A DNA stretch of 64,000 nucleotides, taken from contig NZ_JALPRP010000001.1 in the NCBI RefSeq assembly GCF_023195915.1, positions 1,488,001-1,552,000 of the forward strand. The letters are read 5' to 3'. A model generated the notes under the pieces. The model made no database searches, was not told the DNA's origin, and worked only from the letters and a program-made list of their open reading frames with translations. Position numbers and translations under genes: made by a program. Source of the stretch: Methanoculleus sp. 7T. Its GTDB lineage: Archaea; Halobacteriota; Methanomicrobia; Methanomicrobiales; Methanoculleaceae. Below are positions 8,541 through 16,718 of the stretch, piece after piece (position 1 is the first letter of the stretch; the number at the start of each line of letters is the position of its first letter).

Positions 8541-8854
8541 TGGGCGAGCCTCCGCGGAGGAGGGAAGTCCCCGATCTCCCGGTGGAGATGGGCGAGTTCA
8601 TCTGCCCGATCTGCGGCAGACAGTACCCCACCCTCGAAGACCTCCATGCGCACGTCCGGCGCGCGCACCGGCGGCCCGGTGAAGGCATGAAGGGTGCCGC
8701 ATGCCCGGCACACCGCGCCTTGCGGTGTGCGGTACGGGAGACCGTCCGTGCGCGTTGGGAGGGGAGCATACGCGATCCCCGGGCCCTCGCGGGGCGCCGC
8801 AGTAGTCATCGCCCGGCTGCCTTTCGGTCGGGATACTGGCTGGTGCGGGGGTAA
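8540..8854 (+). CDS. Small C2H2 zinc-finger protein
   Basis: 104 residues. A single classical finger, CPICGRQYPTLEDLHAHVRRAH (C-x2-C-x12-H-x4-H spacing), occupies about residues 20-41; the rest is Arg/Ala-rich without a recognisable fold and may be disordered. The start overlaps the phosphoesterase stop (TGATG), arguing for co-expression. A single C2H2 finger could bind DNA or a partner. The frame is open further upstream inside the phosphoesterase gene, but the coupled ATG is the natural start. The C-terminal half could be partly non-native coding, so the end is less certain than the finger. Confidence 0.65.
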   Translation: MGEPPRRREVPDLPVEMGEFICPICGRQYPTLEDLHAHVRRAHRRPGEGMKGAACPAHRALRCAVRETVRARWEGSIRDPRALAGRRSSHRPAAFRSGYWLVRG

Positions 8855-8996
8855 AAATTTTCAAACCGGCACTTAATGCTTTTTCACACACAAAAAGAAA
8901 TCAGGAAACCATACCACAAAAAGGACTATTTTCTATGGCCCGGATCGGCCATGAAAACCCGGAACAGGGACCGCCGGGAAAATTGGGTGCCCTGGA

Positions 8997-9021
8997 TAAT
9001 ATCATACTTGGTGTGATATTA
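8997..9021. repeat. 25-bp inverted repeat
   Basis: Arms TAATATCATAC and GTGTGATATTA pair over 11 bp with one mismatch around a TTG centre. A second dyad, CCCGTT with AACGGG (9025-9030 and 9042-9047), follows at once. Candidate operator or hairpin. Confidence 0.55.
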
Positions 9022-9055
9022 CATCCCGTTTTGGCATACTGAACGGGAAATAGTC

Positions 9056-9110
9056 GACGTAAAGTCATCGATTTGCAAATACGACAAAAATACGACGTAG
9101 AATTATCGAT
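9056..9110. repeat. Pair of 17-bp direct repeats
   Basis: GACGTA-n5-ATCGAT occurs at 9056-9072 and again at 9094-9110, 38 bp apart start to start, with the palindrome ATCGAT at each end. They sit ~65-120 bp before the TATA box of the AdoMet-decarboxylase-like gene and look like tandem protein-binding sites. Confidence 0.5.
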
Positions 9111-9240
9111 ACGCTGGGATTGCTCTGATGTAACTGAGAAATGACGGTTATTTTTCATCGGTATGATGCATAGGTTTAAAATCTGAACTATCGAAAATTA
9201 AAAGATCAAATCGATCAGAGATCCTCTCGAAGGTGAGATC

Positions 9241-9687
9241 ATGGCAAGTAAAGTAATGACAAACAACGCTGTGGCAAACAACGTTATAGCAGAGATGGTA
9301 AGCGACGCAGAGATCGTTGCGCAGTTCAGACAACGCGGGAGCTGGGGGCTGTATACAAGCGTGGACCTGAAGGGTTGCGACCCGGCATCGATCAGGGACC
9401 CGGAGAAGATCCACAGGTTCATCATTGAACTCTGCGACCTGATTGACATGCACAGATTCGGTGAACCGCAGATCATCCACTTCGGACCCAACGAGAGGGT
9501 CGCAGGGTTCTCCATGACCCAGCTCATCGAGACATCGCTGGTCTCCGGCCACTTCGCGAACGAGACGAATGCAGCTTACCTCGATATCTTCAGCTGCAAA
9601 GAATACGAGCCTTCGAAGGCCGCTGAGTTCTGCAGGAACTTTTTTGGAGCACAGTCGGCAACCTACCAGGTACTGTTCAGGGACTGA
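9241..9687 (+). CDS. S-adenosylmethionine decarboxylase-like (SpeD/SpeH family) protein
   Basis: 148 residues. The core resembles bacterial/archaeal AdoMet decarboxylase proenzymes: VDLKGCDP near residue 41, a block TSLVSGHF (98-105) matching the family ESHLSIH cleavage region, and LDIFSCK (115-120) matching VFTCG. Aligned this way the pyruvoyl-forming Ser (S99), catalytic His (H104) and Cys (C119) are kept, but the residue before the cleaved Ser is Thr instead of the usual Glu. AdoMet decarboxylase supplies aminopropyl groups for polyamines. The N-terminal 35 residues are an extension. It is either an active enzyme or a diverged paralogue. It stands alone behind an elaborate upstream region. 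Confidence 0.72.
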   Translation: MASKVMTNNAVANNVIAEMVSDAEIVAQFRQRGSWGLYTSVDLKGCDPASIRDPEKIHRFIIELCDLIDMHRFGEPQIIHFGPNERVAGFSMTQLIETSLVSGHFANETNAAYLDIFSCKEYEPSKAAEFCRNFFGAQSATYQVLFRD

Positions 9688-10149
9688 TACGAACACCGCG
9701 TGCGGCGCTCACTGCCATACCACATAGTGTTGAGAGAGCCACTGCCATCTCCCACCAGTATAAGCGGTAGTGCCGGAGGACTGCCATGAATCACTGGTTC
9801 ATGGTATCAGCCCCTCTCCCATTTGTGATGATCCCCGGGGATCATCGCAAAGACCGGAGGTTCCGAACCGGCGACGGGCCGGAGCTAGAGCATCGCCAGA
9901 TACGGCTTGCTCTCGTTTGTAAAACAGGAGCACGCCAAGTGCGACTTGCAACCGGCGGCATGGCCTATACTGCCGGGCGAGCCCGTGAAAAAATCAGTTC
10001 GGCTAAGAAACCGCGCTCCCTGCAGATTTTCAAGAAGTTCCTCTAAATGCCGATCCTGCTCTCGAGTGAGACGGACTATCCGGCATGCCCTCCGGGAACG
10101 CGATCACGGGCAAAGAGTCTGTCGCTTCGCCGGAAAAAAAGAGAGTGTT
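9688..10149. other. Convergent intergenic region with a 30-bp palindrome
   Basis: The 462-nt gap between the decarboxylase-like gene and frhB (tail to tail) contains a dyad CCATGAA/TTCATGG (9784-9804) and a near-perfect 30-bp palindrome at 9822-9851. An open frame at 9786-10046 has no family features and is probably not a gene. The structures may act as bidirectional terminators. Confidence 0.45.
9822..9851. terminator. 30-bp near-perfect palindrome between convergent genes
   Basis: Arms of 15 nt meet with no spacer at 9836/9837; the inner 20 bp (GATGATCCCC mirrored) are perfect and the outer five pairs have one G-U/T-G mismatch. Position between two gene 3' ends suggests a terminator or RNA-end stabiliser, but a protein-binding palindrome is equally possible. 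Confidence 0.35.
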
Positions 10150-11037
10150 TCAGGGAGACTCGTAGGGGTTCCGGAGACCCTTGGGGGTTCCGTCTGCCTT
10201 GAGTCCGACCGTCTTACGCGCATCCACGTTCTTCTGGTTCTTCGTGATCTTCTCGGTAGCGAGCTTCTTCACGAGGTCGAGACCGGGCTTGACCTGGTCC
10301 ATCGGCTTGGTCTCGAAGAGGCCTGCCTTGATGGCACCGTCCCAGACGTCGTTGCCCTTCATGCTCCGCACGAAGACCGTGCTCCAGCCGTCGGGGCTGC
10401 CCACGGAACCGCTGGAGATGTCGGCGAGGTTCGCGACATAGTCCAAGCAGACGTGGCACCCGGGCTGCACGTACTTATGGATCAACTTCAAGGGCATCTG
10501 GCTGACCGCACCGCGTTCGGTGTAGACCGTGAACTTGCCCTTCCCGATGTCCATCTTCTTGACGGACTCCATCTTCTGGTTGCAGTGGTCCTCGACCATG
10601 GCCTCCAGCGCCTGGTAGGAGAGGTTCTCCATACAGTAGATGCCGAGCGCGAGGGCGATCTTGTCGTCGACGTCCCGCATGCCGATCGGGTAGAGCTGAG
10701 CCTTCCGGACAGCCTGGATCTGGCAGGGCGTACCGACGATACCGACCCTGTCAAGGCCGTAGCTCCGGGTCGCCTCCTTGATCAGGTAGAGGTTCGGGCT
10801 GATGGTATAGCGCGTTCCGGCAGCGGCCAGGAGTTCGGCCTTCGTCGTCGCGACCATAGGCTCAGGTCTCCAGGGCTCGTCGCTCGGGCCCGCGACGATG
10901 GCACCGTCGATGATGCCTTCCTCGAACGCGTAGGCGAAGAGCGTCGTGATAATGCCGCCGTCCTGGGACTTCTTTAGGACATCCTTATCGGTCGAGCGTG
11001 CCGAAATCACGGACTTGTAGTTACCAAGTACATCCAT
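10150..11037 (-). CDS. frhB: Coenzyme F420-reducing hydrogenase, beta subunit
   Basis: 295 residues. FrhB is the iron-sulfur flavoprotein that hands electrons to F420 in the cytoplasmic FrhABG complex. The sequence shows the family's GGIITTLFAYAFEEGIIDGA start, the GTPCQIQAVRKAQ segment and a CHVCLDY cysteine pair. It is the last gene of the operon, 10 nt after frhG; the start MDVLGNYKSV is preceded by GAGGTGA. A twelve-codon upstream extension lies inside frhG and is rejected. Confidence 0.96.
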   Translation of the reverse strand: MDVLGNYKSVISARSTDKDVLKKSQDGGIITTLFAYAFEEGIIDGAIVAGPSDEPWRPEPMVATTKAELLAAAGTRYTISPNLYLIKEATRSYGLDRVGIVGTPCQIQAVRKAQLYPIGMRDVDDKIALALGIYCMENLSYQALEAMVEDHCNQKMESVKKMDIGKGKFTVYTERGAVSQMPLKLIHKYVQPGCHVCLDYVANLADISSGSVGSPDGWSTVFVRSMKGNDVWDGAIKAGLFETKPMDQVKPGLDLVKKLATEKITKNQKNVDARKTVGLKADGTPKGLRNPYESP

Positions 11038-11047
11038 CTTTTTCACC

Positions 11048-12007
11048 TCACTGCATGGCTCCCTTGATGGCATCCATGATGCCCTCGTAGTTGTTCATGA
11101 CGTCGAAGTTGAACCAGCTCCGCGGACACTGCGAGTAGCAGGCACCGCACTTGATACAGAGGTCGCGGTTCACGTTCGGCTTGCCGTACTCCATGGTGAT
11201 GGCACGGACCGGGCAGGTTCCGGCGCAGGTCCCGCATCCCATGCAGAGTCCCTGGTTGATGACATCGTACATCAGGTCGCAGCCGCAGGCCTCGTTGCCG
11301 CGCTGTGCAAGCTGCATCAGCGGCGTCAGGTAGGCGGTCGCGAGTTTCTTCTGCTCGTCGTTGCCCCGAAGCAGCAGGTAGGCCATGACGGCGACGTTCC
11401 TGACTTCCTGGGGGCACGGGGGACACGACGGGATGTAGAGGTCGACATCGACGACCTCGCTGATCGGCACGTACGACTCGTGGCCGGGCTGGTTCCACTG
11501 GCCGCCACGGCAGAATCGGGTGATGTTGCCGTAGGCCGCACAGGCGCCGTAGGCGACAAGCACCTTCGACTTCGCCCTTGCTTCTTTGAGTTCCTCTACC
11601 GAGAGTTTGTCGTCAAGACAGCACGAACCCTCGACCAGGCACACGTCCATCTCGGGCACATGGCGCACATCGACCAGTGTCAGTGCATAGGCCAGGTCCG
11701 CATAATCATCGAGCAGCTTGAAGAGACCCTCGTAGTTATCCGCAAGCGTAACGAGGCATCCCGTACATCCGCTCAGGTGTAATTCACCTATTGAAATCTT
11801 CTCTGCCACAGGCTTTTCCTCCTTTTGTACAACTTCCACCTTTTCTTTCACTATTACATCAGAGGGCTTCACTGCAGGTCTCGTCTGCGGCCGGATCGCT
11901 GCAGGCTTCTCCTCACGTTTACTCTCCGGGTTCATTGCCGGCTTTTCCGGCGGTTTCTCCCGGCGACGCCCAAAGATGCGTTCCTTGATGGTTGATAGCA
12001 GCCCCAT
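11048..12007 (-). CDS. frhG: Coenzyme F420-reducing hydrogenase, gamma (small) subunit with N-terminal extension
   Basis: 319 residues. The hydrogenase small-subunit core starts near residue 70 (ISIGELHLSGCTGC) and carries cysteines for the proximal cluster (SCCLDD, YGACAAYGN, PSCPPCP), followed by a C-terminal two-[4Fe4S] ferredoxin domain (CMGCGTCAGTCP, CIKCGACYSQCP). It relays electrons from the NiFe site in FrhA to FrhB. Unusual is a ~69-residue Lys/Arg/Pro-rich N-terminal extension beginning MGLLSTIKERIFGRRR, whose first 30 codons overlap the 3' end of frhD by 89 nt. A later start at MNPESKRE (11935) would shorten the overlap to 17 nt; either way an extension of 45 residues or more remains. 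Confidence 0.93.
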   Translation of the reverse strand: MGLLSTIKERIFGRRREKPPEKPAMNPESKREEKPAAIRPQTRPAVKPSDVIVKEKVEVVQKEEKPVAEKISIGELHLSGCTGCLVTLADNYEGLFKLLDDYADLAYALTLVDVRHVPEMDVCLVEGSCCLDDKLSVEELKEARAKSKVLVAYGACAAYGNITRFCRGGQWNQPGHESYVPISEVVDVDLYIPSCPPCPQEVRNVAVMAYLLLRGNDEQKKLATAYLTPLMQLAQRGNEACGCDLMYDVINQGLCMGCGTCAGTCPVRAITMEYGKPNVNRDLCIKCGACYSQCPRSWFNFDVMNNYEGIMDAIKGAMQ

Positions 12008-12473
12008 AATCTACCCCAATTTCTTCCAGTACGATACGCACTGTTTTGGGAATGGCCTCCTCAACCTCCTCAGTGAGCCCTAGTTCAAACTCCTGGCTCG
12101 CGACACGCTTCGGCTGGCACCCGATGATCGTGATATCGATGATGTCCTTTAATCGCTGTAGCGGCTCCGAGAGGTCCCACGAGTGGACATCCCGGTAAGC
12201 GCCCGGCGGCAGGTCTTCAGGCCGGAGTTTCGTCACATCACCGGGATTTCCGCCGAAATCGGCGATATCGATGATGATCAGTCTCTTCACCGGCACCTCC
12301 GCATCTTCCATCAGGGTGAAGAGGAAGTGAGGGGCGCCAAGGCCGGCATCGATGACCTTGACGTTGTCGGGCAGCTGTAACTTCTTGAGTTCCTCCACGA
12401 CTGCAGGACCGAACCCGTCGTCTCCGTAGAGGGGGTTGCCGCACCCTGCGATCACGATCTCACGGAATAGCAT
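11919..12473 (-). CDS. frhD: F420 hydrogenase maturation endopeptidase
   Basis: 184 residues. HybD/FrhD-type protease that clips the C-terminus of the large subunit after nickel insertion; it is not part of the final enzyme. The start IVIAGCGNPLYGDDGFGPAV is the conserved nickel-binding opening (GNPLYGDDG), and IIIDIADFGG supplies the second acidic ligand. The C-terminal ~28 residues extend into the frhG gene in a different frame and look like an overlap-driven tail rather than family sequence. It lies 10 nt after frhA. Confidence 0.94.
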   Translation of the reverse strand: MLFREIVIAGCGNPLYGDDGFGPAVVEELKKLQLPDNVKVIDAGLGAPHFLFTLMEDAEVPVKRLIIIDIADFGGNPGDVTKLRPEDLPPGAYRDVHSWDLSEPLQRLKDIIDITIIGCQPKRVASQEFELGLTEEVEEAIPKTVRIVLEEIGVDYGAAINHQGTHLWASPGETAGKAGNEPGE

Positions 12474-12483
12474 GCGTGTACGC

Positions 12484-13851
12484 TCACTGAATGAGTTTCT
12501 GGGCCACTAACCTCTTATCTTCGTCGATCACCAGCATGTGCGTCGCACAGGAGACACAGGGGTCGTATCCGCGCATGACGACTTCCGCGAGCCGCCAGGG
12601 TGCACCCTCAAGCGCACGGCTGCAGGTGGGGAAGTTCCAGGTGGTCGGGACGAGCATCGAGAAGTACTGCACTCTGCCGTCCTTGACCCGGGCAAGGTGG
12701 ACATCTGCGCCACGGGGCGCTTCGTTCGCAGCCCAGCCGAGGGATCCGTCACCCTGCGGGATCTCGTCGGCGACTACCGCTCCGGAGGTGTCGAGCGCAT
12801 CAAGCGCATCGATGATGCCGTAGGCGGTCTCGGGGAACTCCATCTGGCGTGCGATCTGCAGGCCGATGGTGCCCTTCTCGTCGTAGTTCTTGAACTGGAC
12901 CTGGCGTGCACGCGGTCCGACCTCGACCGGCTGACCATCATAGAGCGGGACGCCGGTGCAGGCCTCCATCTGGGGCCAGGCTTTGTTCCCTACGGGTGTG
13001 GTGCCGCCTATCGGGTAGTTCGGGTCGGCCTCGCTGATCTCTACCTCGCCCATATACCAGTCCCAGGGGCGGACTTCGGTGAACCGCTCGGGGAACCAGG
13101 TGGGGTTCTCGTCGAGGCTGGAGCTGCCGTAGACCGGCGCGGTGGCCATGTAGCCCTGGTTGTGGTAGCCGAGATCCTTCGGGATCGGGACTTCGACGCC
13201 GCCGACTTCGGCCCAGTCACGCCTCTGGTAGTTCCGGAAGATCGCGATCATGAACTCCATCTGCTGCTGGGTGAGGACCCGGGCTTCCTTTGCGAGGTCA
13301 TAGATCTTTGCCTTCGCACGCGGGCTTATGTTCTTGTACATGCCGCCGACGCGGGGGTTGCTCGGGTGGATGGCTTCGCCGCCGACGATTTCGCCGATGG
13401 TCTGGCCGATCTCACGGATCCGCTGAATGCGGAGGGCAACGCTCCTGACCGGTTCTTCCTTGGAGAACGGGTTGATCTTGGTATCTGTCCCCGGGAGGTA
13501 CATGTCCGGGAGGGCCAGGATGTTATGCAGGGCGTGGCTGTGCATCCTGTTGGCACACTGCAGGATGTAACGCAGGAGTTTTGCGTCCTCGGGGATTTCG
13601 CACCCGACGGATGCTTCCATCGCTTCGATACCCGCCAAGGTATGCGCGATGGGACAGATACCGCAGACGCGCGATGCGATCTTCGGAACCTGCTCCATCG
13701 TCTTGCCGATAGCGAGCTTCTCAATACCCCTCACCGGGGTGATGCTGAGCCAGTCTCCACGCTCGACGATGCCTTCATCGTTGACTTTCAGAACGAGCTT
13801 CGAGTGGCCTTCATGTCTCGTTGTTGGGGAAATCTCTACAACTTTCGACAA
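12484..13851 (-). CDS. frhA: Coenzyme F420-reducing hydrogenase, alpha (large, NiFe) subunit
   Basis: 455 residues, the usual size. The N-terminal NiFe ligand motif is RVCGICPIAHT (about 61-71) and the C-terminal one is DPCVSCATH; the 15 residues after the final His are the peptide expected to be removed by FrhD. All four ligands are cysteine; there is no in-frame UGA, hence no selenocysteine. The start codon is TTG, supported by GAGG 9 nt upstream and no other in-frame start. First gene of frhADGB, the main H2-dependent source of reduced F420 for methanogenesis. Confidence 0.96.
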   Translation of the reverse strand: MSKVVEISPTTRHEGHSKLVLKVNDEGIVERGDWLSITPVRGIEKLAIGKTMEQVPKIASRVCGICPIAHTLAGIEAMEASVGCEIPEDAKLLRYILQCANRMHSHALHNILALPDMYLPGTDTKINPFSKEEPVRSVALRIQRIREIGQTIGEIVGGEAIHPSNPRVGGMYKNISPRAKAKIYDLAKEARVLTQQQMEFMIAIFRNYQRRDWAEVGGVEVPIPKDLGYHNQGYMATAPVYGSSSLDENPTWFPERFTEVRPWDWYMGEVEISEADPNYPIGGTTPVGNKAWPQMEACTGVPLYDGQPVEVGPRARQVQFKNYDEKGTIGLQIARQMEFPETAYGIIDALDALDTSGAVVADEIPQGDGSLGWAANEAPRGADVHLARVKDGRVQYFSMLVPTTWNFPTCSRALEGAPWRLAEVVMRGYDPCVSCATHMLVIDEDKRLVAQKLIQ

Positions 13852-14076
13852 ATATATCGCCTCATTCCGATATTATGGTGTTCTGAACACTATACCGGTG
13901 TTACCACACAATTTTGTACTGGAAACGTACATGGGTACGTCGAGAAGGAATATGACGAAAACAGAGTTTATATCTTTCGTTTTGGTACATTTTTGGATAC
14001 TACAAAATGTTGAATTCGTAACACTGGATGGTAAAATATGTTAACTTATTATATGTGGCGTAAAATAATATTAGAT
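13852..14076 (-). promoter_or_regulatory. frh operon promoter region with two palindromes
   Basis: On the minus strand a TATA box with purine-rich upstream element (CGAAAGATATAAA, complement of ~13967-13978) would start transcription near 13945, giving a ~95-nt leader. Within that leader lie ACGTAC-n4-GTACGT (13925-13940) and GTGTTC-T-GAACAC (13878-13890). The gap is far more AT-rich than the flanking genes. Confidence 0.5.
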
Positions 14077-15018
14077 TTATAGAGATCCTTCATCCAGTTC
14101 TCCCACGAGTTCGGCTATCGTCGCCTTCCGCTCCGCGTACGCGTCGTGCTGGTGGATACTCTCCTCGTTCGTCTGTTTTATGGTAACAACGGAGTCTCCG
14201 GGGAGATCCCGGAACTGCGCGATTACCTTGCGGGCCATTTCGCGGACGCAGTCTTCAACGAACCGGGGATTTTTGTGGGCTTCCATCACGACGTAACTCT
14301 CGTCGCCGCGCTTGAGGAGTTCGTAGATGCGCGCACTCATGGAGTCCTTCAGGATCTTGATGATCTTCTCGAGGCTGACATGCTGGTCGTCGTCGGTCTC
14401 GATGCAGAGGAACCCGCGCCCGCGCTGGTTGTGCGTGGCCATCGGCACCTCCTCGAAGAACGCGTCGATCTTATCATCCGGGACGCCGAGGTTCTCGAGA
14501 ACGTGCAGGGCATGGTCCTTCATGATGTTCTGGGCGCAGGGGCAGGCGGTCATTCCGGTCACTTCTGCGCCGATGCTCTTCCGGATGATCGGGTTCCCGT
14601 CGTTGCGCTGAGCAATCGCGCTCGCGTGGACGTTCACCACCTCATGGCAGCCGGTCTCGCTGACAGGCGTCTCCCGCCGGACCATGAACTGGCTGCGCAT
14701 CCGGACCTCGGTTCGCTCTGCGTACTCGTGCCGATCGAGGAGTTTCCTCGCCACCGCGCTGCAGAGTTCCTCGATCACCTTTACCTCTCCGTCGATGGCT
14801 TGCTGCAGCACGTCATCAATCACCTCGAAGTTCCGGGAGAGATTCGCCCCTTTGAGGCTTCCCGGCAGGTCGACGAAGACGTCGAAGTTGGATATGAAAA
14901 TGACCGGCCGTTTGCCGGGTCTGGCGACTTCGACGAGTTTTTGGACGTTTTTCACACCCACCCTGGTCAGATTGATGCGGACTTCCGGCAGGCTGGACTG
15001 GACATCTGGCAGTTCCAT
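14077..15018 (-). CDS. mptA: GTP cyclohydrolase MptA (FolE2 family)
   Basis: 313 residues. MptA converts GTP to 7,8-dihydroneopterin 2',3'-cyclic phosphate, the first pterin step of tetrahydromethanopterin synthesis, using Fe(II). Features: SRNFEVIDDVLQ, the metal-site region TGMTACPCAQN with the catalytic Cys, and MATHNQRGRG. The Met start lies just inside an AT-rich stretch. It is transcribed away from ilvC and towards frhA but separated from the latter by the frh promoter. Confidence 0.95.
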   Translation of the reverse strand: MELPDVQSSLPEVRINLTRVGVKNVQKLVEVARPGKRPVIFISNFDVFVDLPGSLKGANLSRNFEVIDDVLQQAIDGEVKVIEELCSAVARKLLDRHEYAERTEVRMRSQFMVRRETPVSETGCHEVVNVHASAIAQRNDGNPIIRKSIGAEVTGMTACPCAQNIMKDHALHVLENLGVPDDKIDAFFEEVPMATHNQRGRGFLCIETDDDQHVSLEKIIKILKDSMSARIYELLKRGDESYVVMEAHKNPRFVEDCVREMARKVIAQFRDLPGDSVVTIKQTNEESIHQHDAYAERKATIAELVGELDEGSL

Positions 15019-15142
15019 CTCAAATCCTCAATAGTGTATAGAGAGTAAGGTTTCTCTTCATCAAACTTAAAATGACCCTCCCGGCAACAGTGAGTCCTCC
15101 GATATAATGTTTATCAGGTTTGCTGTCCAACCGGGAAAGTGA

Positions 15143-16138
<996 letters not shown>

Positions 16139-16193
16139 TATCCCTTTTTTTCCGGCCGATACCGGTTTATGCTCTCCGGCGCTACCTTCCGGT

Positions 16194-16718
16194 ATGTCCG
16201 TCTGCATCATCTATCACTCCGAGACCGGGAATACCCGGGCAGTGGCCGAACGGTTCGCTGCCGTGACCGGCGGCGATCTCGTCGAGGTACGCGACCTCAC
16301 CGGCTACTCGAAAGCCGGGATGTATCTCAAGGGCGCTCCGCGGGCCGTGCGTGGCGAGAGGGCTGCTATCCGGCCGGATATCATCGACGTCTCCGGCTAC
16401 GATGCCGTCGCCGTCGGATGCCCGGTATGGGCGTTCAACCCGACGCCTGCCGCCAACGCCGCCGTCGCAGCCCTGCAAGGCGTCGAGGGGAAGGCCGCAG
16501 CCGTTTTCTGCACATCTCGCGGGGCGCCGGGGAAGACCCTTGAGCGGCTGCAGGCGATGCTTGCGGACCGGGGCGCCGACGTCTGGGGAGGAGTCTCGTT
16601 CACGGAGCGGGACCTGCAGAAGGCTGAGATGGTGGAGGCCCTGGCCGCTCTCATCCGGCCGCAGGTAAAAGAGAAGGGAGATTCGGTCAGAACCGCATCA
16701 ACCGGGTCGTCGAGGTGA
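16194..16718 (+). CDS. Flavodoxin family protein
   Basis: 174 residues. The FMN phosphate loop [13 protein letters not shown] is at residues 7-19, and [11 protein letters not shown] (about 79-89) and FCTSRGAPG (about 109-117) are the two other FMN-contact loops of flavodoxins. It likely carries electrons in the cytoplasm. Its last 32 nt overlap the convergent purL gene, and the tail after KEKGDS is low-complexity, suggesting the natural end may have drifted into purL. Confidence 0.88.
   Translation: MSVCIIYHSETGNTRAVAERFAAVTGGDLVEVRDLTGYSKAGMYLKGAPRAVRGERAAIRPDIIDVSGYDAVAVGCPVWAFNPTPAANAAVAALQGVEGKAAAVFCTSRGAPGKTLERLQAMLADRGADVWGGVSFTERDLQKAEMVEALAALIRPQVKEKGDSVRTASTGSSR

Larger units (their letters stand above)
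8855..9240. other. AT-rich control island before the AdoMet-decarboxylase-like gene
   Basis: This ~386-nt stretch is much more AT-rich than its surroundings and has no gene. It contains several dyads and direct repeats (8997-9110), then a TATA-like GTTTAAAAT at about 9174-9182 that would place transcription start near 9205 for the gene at 9241. A GGTGA ribosome-binding site lies just before that ATG. Confidence 0.5.

Noticed and set aside
9786-10046. Plus-strand 86-codon frame
   Set aside because: Spans the 30-bp palindrome, has no ribosome-binding site or family features, basic shadow-like composition.
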